In this document: positions 37,112 through 49,768 of the stretch, piece by piece
Layout of the letters: each line of letters starts with the position of its first letter
Numbering within the stretch: the stretch's first letter is position 1
Assembly: GCA_027886175.1 (NCBI GenBank)
Contig: JAJNNQ010000075.1
Span: 9,217,001-9,281,000, forward strand
Source of the DNA: Phylloscopus collybita
Taxonomy: Eukaryota > Chordata > Aves > Passeriformes > Phylloscopidae
Direction: 5' to 3'
DNA: 64,000 nucleotides
Position numbers and translations under genes: made by a program
Notes under the pieces: model-generated
Databases searched by the model: none
What the model was told of the DNA's origin: nothing
Seen by the model: the letters and a program-made list of their open reading frames with translations, nothing else

Positions 37112-39124
37112 CAAAATTGATTAAATACACACTGAACATTTAACTCTGCTTCAGGCAAAATCGACCAGAAAAACATGGGTCTTTTCCTCTGCTCCTGAGG
37201 TGATCAAAATCAGGTGAGAAAGCTCAGTTGGCCTCCAGGTCTCCCTGAAGAGGTTAGACAACAGCTGGGGTACTTGTGTAGGATAGCAGCAGAAGGTGGT
37301 CATCACTGGGAAAGTTGCAGACCAACACCTGCAAGATTAATTGTATAGTCTTTTAAGTGCCAAATACTACACTGACTGTCTCTACCCAAAGTAAACCCAA
37401 GTCAGATGTGTGAAAAGATATCAGCCGAAACACCACTAAAATAAAATGTTCCCTGTGTGCACAAGCCTTCCCTCCTTGTGCTTTCTAAGAAGAGGATGGA
37501 ACTACACACACCAGAAGAAAAGAATGCTGAACCACGTACACATAAGAGAATCAGGATGTCTAAGTTTTTTCCACTGCTAAATTAGAGGATTTCTACCAGT
37601 AAAGACTTGTACCATAAAGTATAGAACATAGGGTCTTTAGTCAAAAAGCAAAGAGCATGTAGAGATTTTGACTTGAACTGCAAATCATAATACATTTCTG
37701 AACACATTTTTCCAGAAGGAAGAGATACAATACAAATGGAAAATTTATTGGATTCCACTGTTTTCATCAGCGGAGTCTGGCAGCTGTTCACTTCATACAA
37801 GTTAGTACACTGTTTCTTTTCTGGGTGGTTCTAAGCAATCTTAAGGACAATAACTGCAGCTTACAAGGCCGAATATTTCTTCTTCTTCAGACATCCAGAT
37901 CCTCCCCTGAAAGTAATGAATTTAGTTAAAAGCTTATGGCTTTCATCTAAACATTAATAAGACAGAATAGTGAAGAATACAAGCCTTTCAAACCTAAATT
38001 CAAGCTGGGTCCCCAGACGGTTTAGCACCTGAAACTATACTGTCTGACTGGACTTAGTACATCAAGTGACAGTAAGAATAAATTTCTTTTCCTCTTAAAG
38101 CTTTAAATTATTTGTATTCCCTCCTTTTCTTATAGTTTTCTTTGACATTCACACTAATGTAATTACTTCTACAGCTGACATGCTCAAATAGCAAAGATTT
38201 GAATAGGTACTGCGTATAATTAGAAGAGGAATGAGTTTGACCTTGCTGACATAAAAAGCCAGGAGAGCTATGGGTAGATACATATAAGAAAATAGACAGA
38301 CAGGTTGAATATAATTCTTTAGTAGAGTAGTTAAAAAATGGAAGTATGTGTTGCTGAATGACATGGAACAGGTCAAGATCAGCCAAATAACATGGAACTC
38401 TGAAAGAAACAGGCATCAAAATGTCAAGTCAAATTAGTCACTGGAATCAGTTCTGCATAATGGCTGGCTGTGACAACTGAGCACTTAAAAATGTAAATAA
38501 AAAGAAAACTTGCTCCTCTATAGGTCTTAAAGGTCTTAAGGACTAAAATCACCTGTTTACCAAGCTTACAAAAGACAAATTACAGCTAATAAGCAAGTTT
38601 TAAAGTAATTTATAAAGAATTAGTCAGAGAAACAAGATGGTTTTGTCTGAGAAACCAGCACTTCCACTGATTCAAGGATTTTGCATGCAAAGCCAGTCTT
38701 CTCTGTGACTCGCTGCCATGCTTCATTTCTTCTGCTGTGAAATGTGAGGTCCTGGTTTGTATTCTCCCAAATATACATGCAGAAGTGCAAACAGACAGTT
38801 ACAAGCACAATCACTTGTTGGCATAAAATTGGTCACATTGAGCACAAAACAAATCACAGTTCCTGTGCTATTACTTTGAAGCACTATTACTCATAAGCAC
38901 ACATATGGCATGCAGAAATTAATTTTTAAAAATTTCTTCGAATATTTTTTTCCTATAGATGTGCAAAAACTACAAATAGAGTAAGTGATACCTGTCGCCC
39001 ACCAGCTTCCTGGACAGTTGCACAGCAAAGTCAAGATCATATTAAGAAATTCATATAGATCCTGAATAAATCTCTTCTGCTGGACCAGGAGATTTGCCAT
39101 GGAGTTTGTCTGGCATGGTTGCGA

Positions 39125-39766
39125 TAGAGAGTGGCTGCAGGGGTGACTTCTGTGAGGACCTGGCAGAAGCTTTCCCTACATTTCACAGAGCCAGTGCTGA
39201 GCAGGTGAGGGCCCAAAGGAGACTGTGACCCCATGGGAAGCCCATGCTGGAGCAGGCTCCTTGCAGGACCCCATGAAAAGAGGAGCCCACACTGGAGCAG
39301 GTTTGGTGGCAGGACCTGTAACCTGTGGGAGACCCTGGCTGGAGCTGTTCATGGGAAGGAAACCCAGGCTGGAGAAGTTTGTGATGGCCAGTCTCACATG
39401 GAATGGATCCCATGCTGGAGCAGGTGTGAGAAGCCCTACCCCGAGGAGGAAGGAGTGGCAGAGAACACCTGTGATGAACTGACCACAGCCCCCAGAATCC
39501 ATCCTCCTGCAGCACTAGAGGGAGGAGGGAGAGGATATGGGGGATGAAGTTGAGACCCGGAGGATGGGAAGGATGGGGGGAAGGTGTTTTCTTTTAATTT
39601 CTCATTATCCTACTCTGATTCAATTGGTAATAAATTTGTGTCTCTTTTGCCCATGGTGGTAACTGATAAATGATCTTTCCTTGTTTGACCCATGAGCTTT
39701 CTTTTATATTTTCTTTTCCCTGTCCATCTTTGGTGGGCACTTAGTGTCACTTTGGTCAACCCACCA
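39125..39766 (+). mobile_element. Old avian endogenous-retrovirus-type solo LTR, internally deleted
   Basis: The sequence matches an LTR family I recognise from many bird genomes. It shows GTGAGGACCTGGCAGAAGC and AGAGCCAGTGC at the 5' side, then repeated CTGGAGCAGG-type units. These are followed by GGAGGAAGGAGTGGCAGAGA, GTGATGAACTGACCACAGCC, CTCATTATCCTACTCTGATT with an AATAAA signal at 39629-39634, and the terminal GGTCAACCCACCA. Much of the usual 5' half is missing, so this copy is truncated or deleted. No internal retroviral genes flank it. The family name and ERV class were not assigned. Confidence 0.85.
39231..39430. repeat. Degenerate subrepeats of about 45 bp inside the LTR
   Basis: The motif CTGGAGcagg or a close variant starts at about 39247, 39292, 39339, 39369 and 39415, usually 45-47 bp apart. 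Each is preceded by a 'ccatggga..gcccatg' type phrase. These units keep frames open on both strands (85-110 codons) but are not genes. Confidence 0.85.
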
Positions 39767-42700
39767 AAGCAATGACTACAAAAAGTGAGAAAGAGTGAAA
39801 GTATTAATGATTCTGAGTTAGAAATAAACCTTTTAGTAAGTAGCCTGTGCTAAACACACAAATATAGAAAGGGTAAAATCTTGTTCTCCAACACAGAGGC
39901 TAGAATATATACAAAACAATATCAAACAGTTTACTTTCCAAGAAATTAATATGGATATTATCTTGATTTGAAGATGCAGCAGTTCACACTCCACTTGAAA
40001 AGCTGAAGCTTCCAACTGAAACTCAGTCAAACCTGACAATTTATCTGTGGTCTCTTTTCAGGATACCATTATGAAATAAACAATTCCACCCCAAAACTGG
40101 ATAACTGAGTAAATATTGCCAGAAATCATGTTTAGGTGTCTCAATTCTTTGTTACTCAAGCAAAGTGCTAATAGGATCTTCACAGCTACTGCAAATTTTT
40201 TCTCACTCTTACAATGACAGGTGAGTACAAACATTAAAAGAAAAATTAAAGTACATACACATTAAATAGGAAATGAATTATAAAGACAGGAAGGTAGCAG
40301 ACCATTTTAGAGGTTCAATCAACATCATACACAGAATGTTTTTTACTGGAAAAGGGAGGGAGAAATAAAGAGCAATCTATCAGGACTTCCTTACATTTCA
40401 ATTTTTACTTGGCCAATGTAAGATTGCAGATGCAGCAAGCTGCATTCAGAGCTCTTCCTGCTCTTTCTCCCAAAAGGTGTTGAAACACATGCTGTCATCC
40501 ATGACCTAGCAGAGCAGTGGTCTGAAAAAGAGAGGAATAATTAATATTGGAGAAAGCAAATAATCTCATCCTGACTTCTCTGTATGAGTGAACACACAAC
40601 AGAAATCTCAGTAATGCTGAAGGTTGTGGAGCCCCATAGAAAACCTTAATAGAAAAACCTTTGTCCCCAGGCAAGCTTATTTGCAGACTTTACAATCATA
40701 TGCTCCCACAGAGAAGTGAATAATGTCATGAAAACCCAGATCCTTCTGTTTCTGATGCCACAAGATCATGCAAAGAATTGACTCTCTAACGGGCAAAAAG
40801 AGTCTATGTAAAAATTAGCATGTTTGGCAACATTGGTAAAGCTGTGTATGCAATTAAATCATACCAGCCACTCAAACACCATTTTTACCACAGACACAGA
40901 AACATGTGGATTTGAGAAAAAACAGGAACAGGACACAATGTGCTCCAATATAAGGGCCCTTCTTTGTTGTCTTCTTTTCCTTCTGGTTCAAGCAATTAAA
41001 ACCAGCATTTGTCTGACCCTGCTATGTTTGTTTTGAGAGATCTGAAACTTCCACCTGAATTTAGTCTGCTTCTTCTGCCTTGTAGATTGAGAAAGCCCAT
41101 AATTAAAGCTCAACACCTTCTTTTCATCAGTCTTTGAAACTTTCATAAATTTTGGTGCTGGATTTTTCTATGAGGCATGTTTTTCTTTTGCCTAATAATC
41201 CCCCTAAGCCACAACCCCAGGAGCCTATTCATTGCCAGCACCATGCAGGACAATGGAAAAAAGAAGCCTTAGTTTTAACCAAATGCTGGTGCATGGAACC
41301 AAATGGAGAGTGAAGCCAGCTATGTGACCCCATGCAGGCTCCTATTGTTGACTCCAGCCTTCTGCAAGTTGTTCAGATCCTTTTTCAGTACAACACACTA
41401 GCCAATAGAATAGGTGAAACCTAATCCAGTTATGCTTATGGTCTGAGATAACCTGTGTATCAGTTGTGCGTTGTGGTTCTCTGACCATCCCTGCCTGTTT
41501 CATAAATTTCATGACTGTTATTTATTCTTGGGATTTATTTTGCTGTGAAGAAAGGAGTCCCCCTCAGAACAAAGCCTGGGTGTGCCTCTGGGTCCAGACA
41601 GTTTGCAGGAGGGACTCTGCTGGAATGGCATTGAAGAGTGTAGCTTTTTCTTCCCTGTGCTGTCCTCCAAGCTGTCCCAGAAAACTCTGCATGCTCATTC
41701 CTGCTCTTATGAAGCACCCAGGGCATAAAATGCATGTCCTCAGCATTACGCCATGAAAAGGGAACTTCAGTCTAAACTCCAGGAACCAGTTAAAACATTC
41801 CTCACAATATGAATGGAAAAGCATCACAAAATATTGTGAGAATATTACAACAACAATAGCAGATGCACTCAGCAGTGTTGAATTTCACTACTAATTCTAC
41901 AGTTTTCCATTATCTCATTAAAAGCTCATGTTTTGGAACTAATGCAGCCTATACAATGAAGCACCTGAGCAGGGGTGGCCAGTGTCAGAGAAGAGGATGA
42001 GAAAATCCTCATGGTTAACATGAATATGCAGAAATACTAAGCAAATGCCTAGGCTGAGGTGTATTTGAATACCTCTGAATTCCTTGAAAGACAACCAAAA
42101 GCACCTGATCTCATATCACTTTCACTGTTGTGAAACTGTGTTGACTCTGCTGCCTTGATCTTCAAATGTATGCCAGTCTAAATAAGAGAAGATTCTGGCC
42201 CAGGGCTTTTTGCTCCCTGTGGCTTGGCAAAGTTACTAGAGTGTTGCTGGATACCCAGGCTGTATCCTTCCTATTGTCAGGCTCTGCAAGGGACAGGAAA
42301 AACCCTGAGAATTACAGGAGATATTACAACAGCAGTGGCCCTCCAAAAAGCACTTATATTTTCCCTTTATTTTCTCCTGCATCACCTATCAACACAAAGG
42401 GTTAGATAGGAACACTACTGTGGTGGAGATTTGCAAGGGAACATCCTGCAAAACCCCAAATAAACTACTAAAATATAAGTGACAGGACCATGCTAAAATT
42501 GCATATAGGTAAAATCATCTGACCTCATTGAGAGCCCAGGGTTTTGTAGGGTGACAGAGGCATTCAGAGGGAGTCAATGAGCTGTGATGAACATAGGCAA
42601 AGGAGATGGATTTAACAAGCACAGCTTTGAGAAAACAAATCTTTGGGTTTTAGTCTGCTGGAAGCCTTTGGGTGGGACTGGATCTAATCATCCTCTAAAC

Positions 42701-44333
42701 CTGATTTCACCTCTACCTCCTAATATTGTTCTGTTCTCTATTCTGGAGTAATAATTAAAAAGATATGTATACATATAGCCATGTTTTAACATGACACATG
42801 CAATTTTAAAATTGTCAGAGAAGGGAAAAAAGAAACCTCACTGTTTTTTCAACTCCTAGAGAAAAAATACAAGATTTTGCTTCAAGTGCTACTCAACCAT
42901 TACAGAGCCTGGCAGAGAAATCTTTCTAACTTTGTAACTTTTTGCTTTGACCCATCATAGCAACACTTATCATTGTCTCTACCAAGAGAACAAGAAGTTA
43001 TGTCATTATCTGTAACCATAGCAGCAGCAACAGGAGTAGGCAATTGAATTTTCTGATGAAATGTATCCATCAGCAGGCATTGCTAAGAGCTAAAATGTTG
43101 TTGTAAAGAAAAACTTGGGACAGGAGGACAGGTTTAGATTTTTTTTATGGCTGTCATGTCTTAGTGAGAGGTGACTGTTTGTCTTCCAAAACCATAAAAA
43201 TGCAGACAGATAGAAACAATGTATGAGACTGGTTAACTTTTTACTACCTCAGTCACTTGAGCAGCACTAAGGTTGCTAGATATTTCACATCAAAAGCATC
43301 AAGAATGCTGCATTCTTAAAGTTTTTGTGGATTTCATTTCAGAATCAGATTTTTTCCCTATCTTTCTGCTATTTAATTGTCCATAAAACTTAGTTTTACT
43401 AAAGATTAAAAATGGTTTTGTTATCACAATGAAGCTCTTTTAGTGACTGGTTAGAAGAATAGCATTCAGCTGAAACATTGCTAAAAATAAGAAATCAAAT
43501 AGTAATGATCAGCTGATCCTTTTTCAATTTTTTTTTTTTGTTTTCTAGGCAGTGTTTTAAGTAGCCACATGAGCTAAAATGTATATACATTCAACATCTT
43601 CTCACAGAAGACATAAAATATTCACTGATTTTTAAAATTAATTTGTTTAGTATTTTTACCAGCAACCTGTAAACCTCCTCAAAGAATGATTTGCACAAGG
43701 CTTCCCTAAATAGGCAAAAAGGGTATTATCAAATCCCTTTGGAAAAATGTTGTAGATAAGTGAGGTAACAAAAGATTAACCGTTTCAATAACCATTAACC
43801 AGGATTATAATTTATTAGTCAATATGGCTCTTGTATTGCACTGATAGGCTTTCCTAGAGACACAGAAGGTACATTCCTCTTTAGTCACGCCACACTTGCA
43901 TCAGCAGATCTACCCGAGTAATCTTTTTTTTTTCTAAGCCTTATATACTTAATATCTCCCACAGATATAGACATGCAGTCCTTCTTGAATGCAGTTCTTC
44001 TGTTTTATCACCATGATTTCTCAGAGCCTATCTGAGTGACCACAAACCTCCTGCTATTAGAGTCCCTGTCTTGGTGCTGTCCATCAGTGCATACAGACAT
44101 GGTGTTTCTGTGAGATGAACTGGGAAAGTTAACAGCAACAACACTCACAGAGTAGGTGCATAAAAATAACAACTAGAGACACATTCTGATTTGGCTTCCA
44201 GATGTCTCCACCAGATCTGGCCTAGTGTGGACGACGTACTCAAATCAGAGGCACAGTTTTGTCCCTGCTTATTAAAAATATATGTAACTAGTCCAGTTAA
44301 GATCATTAACAGCATAAAGCTATTCATTTTGGA
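39767..44333. other. 4.6 kb of unique sequence, no gene seen
   Basis: No exon, RNA gene or interspersed repeat was recognised. The 96- and 87-codon frames overlapping on opposite strands at 41466-41827 have no known motif. Confidence 0.5.
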
Positions 44334-44350
44334 TTTTTTTTTTTTTTTTT
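44334..44350. repeat. T17 homopolymer
   Basis: Seventeen Ts following GGA. It creates the lysine-rich start of a spurious minus-strand frame. Confidence 0.9.
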
Positions 44351-47300
44351 GGACATTGTCATATTGAATATCCAGAACCCACTTCATAGTGGAACAGGAC
44401 CATCTTTCCCCAAAATGTCATTTTGTAGTTCTCAGAAGGAGGTGATTTTGGCTTTCCCCAGCCCCATTTGCATTTACAACCTGCGGTCATGTTTCAAAAT
44501 GAAAACATGTGACACAGTTGTATTCATGGCTGAGAATACTTGTCTACATTATGTCCCATTCCTCAAAGTTCAAATATTATCTCGTGTCTAGTCTGACAAT
44601 CTTTCCACCGTAACAGAGGTATCATTATCAACACAGCTCTTCCTGTTCCAACTAGAAAAATAATGTTATTTACATATATAAAGTCAAATCTCAATGCTGA
44701 GGTTAAAGTTATCTCATAGGCATTCACAAATGAGTAGGACTTGGTGTAAATAATAACTGAATTCAGTCTCAAGGAACAGATATTCATCTTAGTCTGGTAA
44801 AAGTGCTGACAATCTTCTCCCAAAGTAACTAGGTTAAATTCGTGAAGGCAAAAGAATACAGAAAGTGGAGGGAAAAGGTAGCATTAACCAGCAGGTGATT
44901 GACATAGTGTACTTCTCTGGTCTTCTTCAAGTCATGGTACGCCACACTAAAATCCCAGCTGTCCTTTTAACAAAAGGCTCATCAGGAGCCTTTTGACCAG
45001 ACCATGCAGGATGTTCTTTGGTTTCCTGTTGCCTTTGCTACTGCTACCCTTTGGGAAAGGAGCTGTCCAGCAAGACCTTGGAATGTCTTTAAAACAGTCC
45101 AAAAAAGAGATAAAAAGCAGCCAGGGAAAGCCTTAAGCTACCTGCAGACATTATCAAGAGAAGACAGATATAAGATTCTTGTTTTTCTAGATGAGGCATC
45201 TGTATCGTGCTAAAGGTGAACCACAGCAATCTGTCTCCTCAGAGAGAGAGAATGAAAAAGAGAGACTCAAAAAACCCATATGAGTAATGCTTTTCACATT
45301 CACAACAGATCTACAGGAAAATTTTAAGTCATGTCCAGTGTTTGTTGTCTGAATGATGATGCTGGCGCTCAGTGAGGTACATCTGTGGATACAGAATAAC
45401 AATTATATTACCGGAGGATTCTAAGTTCTTATTCACTGTCTTGAAAAAAGAAATGGAAGTTCAGGGACCCCAGTATATGTGTATATTAAGGGATTGATTG
45501 ACATTCCAATAAAGTCAGGAGGGAGGACATACCTCTCACTGGAGTGCGGACTTCTATATCTAAACTTCTGGCCATGAGCTTTCCTCATAATAGAGGAAAT
45601 GTCTGTAAACTCAGAGAACTTTAAGGTGTAGCATGCCTTATCCTAGAGAAGGCAGAGGCTTTTGATCAGATCAATCACACTCTCAACTCTATTGTCTCTA
45701 TTAGATTTGACTAGAATAGGATAACTATCTCAGACACAAACTTATACTGTGCATATCAAAAGATAGATAAGGTAATTTCCACCAGGGGATTTCATGTCAT
45801 CTCCAGTGTGCACTGTCAGAAATTTTGCCTGGGAAAAAGATGGCAAAAAAAGATGAAGGAATGAGTCAAAGCAAAAGAAATATTAAGATAAGAAGCAAAT
45901 ATCTTAATTGTTATCTGCCGTTGAATTTATTCTCTTATTTGGATTGTCTTCTATTTCACCATTCCTTCTTTGACAAGGCTGTGTTCTAAGAGGAAAATCT
46001 TGTGTCACGAGAATATTTCTAAGACAAGGGATGAAAGGCACAGCAATCCAAGTCATAGATAGAGACCAGTCTGCAAGATCCTAAAGGCTTCCAGAGCATG
46101 TTAACTCAGCTAAAACAGTACAGGCACTACAGAAACTAAACATTCTTATAACCTCCTGGTGCTGGTTGATTTTTTTAAATTTTTTTCTTAGCATTGGCTC
46201 TATAATCATTCCCATCTCTTCATTTGATTAATCACAAAGGGCAATATTTTCATGCCTGGAACCAGGCCATATTTTTAATGTATGTTTTTATGATATTTAC
46301 ACAGCAGTCGGAATTAGAGAAGATTGTCATTAGAGCTTCATTCCTGCATTCCATCTGATAAACAAAAAATTATCTGGGTTGATTAGGTTCACCTTGACAA
46401 AGGGGTCAATGTCTGAGGCTTCACCTGACAAATTCATAACCACAGCCTTCAAGGGGAATATTTGTTAGTAATTAACTTGAACTAGCTTCTGGAATAGGAA
46501 TTTAAGGGCTTTACTTTGGTATTATTTATCAGATCAGGCATCTAAGTGCCACTGACTTCTCAAAGAGGTTAGCACACAGAATGCACAGTGTTACTGCAGT
46601 GTTTTCCATGGGATATGAACTGTGGTTTTGTGACTGCTGAACAATCAGCTGTATGGATTCCTCAAACCACTCTCACAGTCAGTCTGAAATAATATTCACC
46701 CACTATTACTGGCAAAAACATAAATAGTCATGAAATTAAAAACATATATCCTTCCATAACCTGAAAAAAACTTGGATAATTCCCCTGAATCTTGTTACAT
46801 TAATTTAATCAAATAGCAACAGAATTTACTCATAGTTTACCAGATCTTAATATGTCAGAAAAATTAATTAGGCATTCCTCTTTCACTGGAGAGGCAGAAA
46901 GAAAATTCACATTCATAAGCACTCATATACATATACACCCACTCTTACATACCTTTTTTTTCCCCAGAAGATTTGTTTAGACTGAGAGTGAGCATCTGAG
47001 CTGTCACATGAGAGTATCATCAGCTATTTCCAAGTTCCTGTGAAGGTTCATAATATTTTCTGATTGTCTGCACTAGATCTACTCTGAAGAGTGAAAGGAA
47101 ACAAGGAAATAAATGGTTTTGAGGATGGATTAGCCTTACATTCCAAGATGCTAATAAAAGTGTGTTGGTTATGCCTGTATGTGATCTGAGTGCAAGAAAG
47201 CTGACTTCCTTTCTTTGCTGATTTCTCAGCCCACAAGCTGTTTCCTTAGTCAAACCAGTTTATGAGAGAACTCTGTTTAAGTGTCTCTCAGAACAGACTG

Positions 47301-49027
47301 TGGGACAGCTTTACAGTCAGAGCCCCTGTGTTACTGTACCTATGCAGCTGATGGCTTTCACCTCCTGCACTCAGCACCTTCCCAGACTGGGTTGTTAACA
47401 GTTGACTTTCTGTGTGAAATTCTGAAAATCATTTGCAAAAAGCAGAAAAAGTGAATATATTTAAATTATTTTTATTTAAGCTGGAGCCTAGCTGGATTTC
47501 AAGGCATTCTTATACCTGCCTTCATTGCTGGCCTGAAATTGATTAAGAAACTCAAGTGAAATGATCAAAATTGGAAGATCATTGGATCAGACAGGATTAG
47601 AAAGGCCTAGGACACATTTGACTTTCATTATTTCCTAGTACCTTGACCCACAAATTGTGCCTAGAGGATGGTTTCAAAGCTTTGTAAAAATATGGCTTCT
47701 TTATCATTCCTGGATTGTTTCCAGCAACAAATATTAGCAGCTCACCATGATCTTTCCTCTTGGCAATATTCAGCTAAATGAGTGTCTGCTCTCAGCTCTA
47801 CTGACATAAATCCAAGGTAATGTCACTAAACCAGAGGGGCCTAGTTAGTTCTGTTCCTTCAACTCCATTGACTTTGGAGTCTTGTATAACTAACTCAGGG
47901 CATAGACCAAACACTCCTCTCTTCAGATTTACTCTAGCACCACTGAAATCAAATTTGACCCATAATCATGTCATCACTTAAAAGCATCCTAGCTAGAGAG
48001 ACTAAACCAAAAGATTAAATCAAAAGTCAATATAAAGAGCATTTTTATTTTGGATAAAATATAAAAAAAAATATTGAAAAATATACAGTTCTGGGAAAAA
48101 AAGCTGGAAGATGACACTTGTCATAATGTAGGTGACATCTAAATGAGTACATAAGCAAGTGTCTTGCTCAGACAGGATCCCTGTGTGGAAAACTAGGGCC
48201 ATAGTGATTTAAATATGTATAGGAGATACAAAGAGGAATGTTGGGCAAGGTTACCTGTAGACAACACTTCTGAAGGGAAAATCAGTGTTGAATTATTAGT
48301 GTCTCTAATTTCAATGCCAGGTTTTCCACAGACTTCAGGGCATGAATGCCTTCTGTCCTATCTTTGCTGATCACAGTTTGTCACAAACTTATTTTTTCAT
48401 TATGTCATCCAACCTGGTAATGACAGTATCAAAAAGTTTTTAAAGTTCTTCTTTAAGGTTGCATAAGCAAATAGCAACTTGATGGAGTTTGGAGGAGTAA
48501 CAGTTTTACCACTTTCAGGTAGATTTTTTTTCTGTCACACAAGGGAAGTGTCACAAATCAGTTTCTGTATTAAAAGTGAGTGAATATGAACACCACACAA
48601 GGACAAAATCTCAGTATTATTCCCTCTGCTTTGCTCTGAGTGAACCCCAGGAAGCTATCCACTCTGTTGTAAAGGTTTTTGTGAGAACCACACAGGTCAT
48701 CACATCAGAGGGAAAAATCCACTTTGTGCTACTGCAGTTCATCTGCCTGCATGTTTGATCTGCTAGTCTGTTTAATTTTCCTGGCATGGTCTTGCCAGGA
48801 ATATACTCACACTGTTCAGAAATTAATTTCTCCTGGCCTTTTAGATACATGTGACTCATTTCCTTTCCACAGTGACATCTCTTGTCGGAAGTATCAGCAG
48901 AAATAAAGCAGTTATCTTGGATCATCAGTGATTTACATATCTCTGTTAATCATTTAACCCCCAAAAATCTAGACAAAATATTCAAAATATTAATCAGCTT
49001 CAGTGGGATTTGTTGCTCTTTGTTGAA
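44351..49027. other. 4.7 kb of unique AT-rich sequence, no gene seen
   Basis: No gene or interspersed repeat was recognised. A 10-bp-arm hairpin lies at 44971-44995. From about 45.4 to 47.0 kb there is hardly any open frame, which argues against coding. Confidence 0.5.
44971..44995. repeat. Perfect hairpin, 10-bp arms, 5-nt loop
   Basis: CAAAAGGCTC (44971-44980) and GAGCCTTTTG (44986-44995) are exact reverse complements around ATCAG. No T-rich terminator or larger fold is apparent, so it may be chance. Confidence 0.85.
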
Positions 49028-49049
49028 CAAAGATGTTTCAACATCTTTG
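49028..49049. repeat. Perfect inverted repeat, 10-bp arms, 2-nt centre
   Basis: CAAAGATGTT (49028-49037) and AACATCTTTG (49040-49049) are exact complements with TC between. This could be a palindromic binding site or coincidence. Confidence 0.85.
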
Positions 49050-49385
49050 AAAATCAGGCCAATCTGGGGAACCAAACTACAGACATGAGAGCACATGTTT
49101 GGGTTTCAGTTCTTCAAGTTCTGGCCTTCATTAATTTTAGCAGAGAAAAAAAAATCAGGACAAACCAATAACAGTGCATTTTTCCCAGGAACTATTGCAG
49201 TATCAGTTCAGTAATGAGAGACGTTGTCAACAGGCCACTAAGCTGACCCAGTATAATTTCAGCTTGGTTGATCGGCACTTAATGGCTCTGATGATCATTT
49301 GCTGAAAGTTTGCCATGTTGTCTGTGTGCCATGCTGCCCTGTACACAAGCTGCACAAGTGTTTCTACGGCTCACCTTCCAGGAGG

Positions 49386-49433
<48 letters not shown>
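49386..49433. repeat. Poly(A) run of 48 bases
   Basis: This is an uninterrupted A run, followed by CACCAAAACAAAAAACC. Its length suggests a retroposon tail or an expanded homopolymer, but the DNA upstream matches no SINE or gene that I know. CR1 elements do not end in poly(A), so the neighbouring CR1 does not explain it. The true length may differ, since such runs are error-prone. Confidence 0.93.
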
Positions 49434-49434
<1 letters not shown>

Positions 49435-49470
49435 ACCAAAACAAAAAACCTCTACAGATTTCCTGTGCAA

Positions 49471-49516
49471 TAAATGCAATCTGTGCAAGGCTAAGGGCAG
49501 TAAATGCAATCTGTGC
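49471..49516. repeat. 30-bp-spaced direct repeat TAAATGCAATCTGTGC
   Basis: The 16-mer occurs at 49471-49486 and again at 49501-49516, giving a 30-bp period (about 1.5 copies). It sits between the poly(A) run and the CR1 fragment. Confidence 0.9.
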
Positions 49517-49544
49517 TGCTCTGGTCCCAAGACAAGAGGACAAA

Positions 49545-49768
49545 GGTTCGATCTGCACCAGGGGTGTTCAGGTTGGACAGCAGGAGCAATTTCTTCATGG
49601 AAGGAGTTGTAAGGCAATGGAAGGGGCTGCCCAGGGGGTGATGGAGTCACCATCCCTAGGGGCGTTCAAGGAACGATTTAGTGCCGTGATCATGTTGGCA
49701 AGGCAGTGATTGGTCAAATGTTGGCCTCAAGGATCTTTCCCAATCTAAATGATTCTGTGATTCTGTGG
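49545..49768 (+). mobile_element. CR1 LINE 3' tail
   Basis: GGTTGGACAGCAGGAGCAAT, GGGGCTGCCCAGGGGGTGAT, GGAGTCACCATCCCTAGGGG and CGTTCAAGGAACGATTTAG lead to TCTTTCCCAATCTAAATGAT and the terminal ATTCTGTG repeats. This is the sense-orientation CR1 3' UTR. The first part may include the last codons of ORF2. It is 5'-truncated. Confidence 0.95.

Larger units (their letters stand above)
33483..39124. other. 5.6 kb of AT-rich unique sequence, no gene seen
   Basis: No exon or interspersed repeat was recognised. From about 34.57 to 35.13 kb the sequence is very AT-rich with many TAAT/ATTA cores and is flagged as a possible conserved element. Homopolymers A17 (36350-36366) and T17 (36610-36626) bracket a K/N/F-rich 106-codon frame (36383-36703) that looks like chance. 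An inverted repeat lies at 37053-37111. Confidence 0.5.

Noticed and set aside
39176..39547. Four overlapping frames of 85-110 codons rich in Gly, Pro and Trp
   Set aside because: They arise from the LTR's internal ~45-bp subrepeats, not a gene.
49279..49709. Frames with long poly-Lys or poly-Phe runs
   Set aside because: Produced by the 48-base A run and the CR1 tail.
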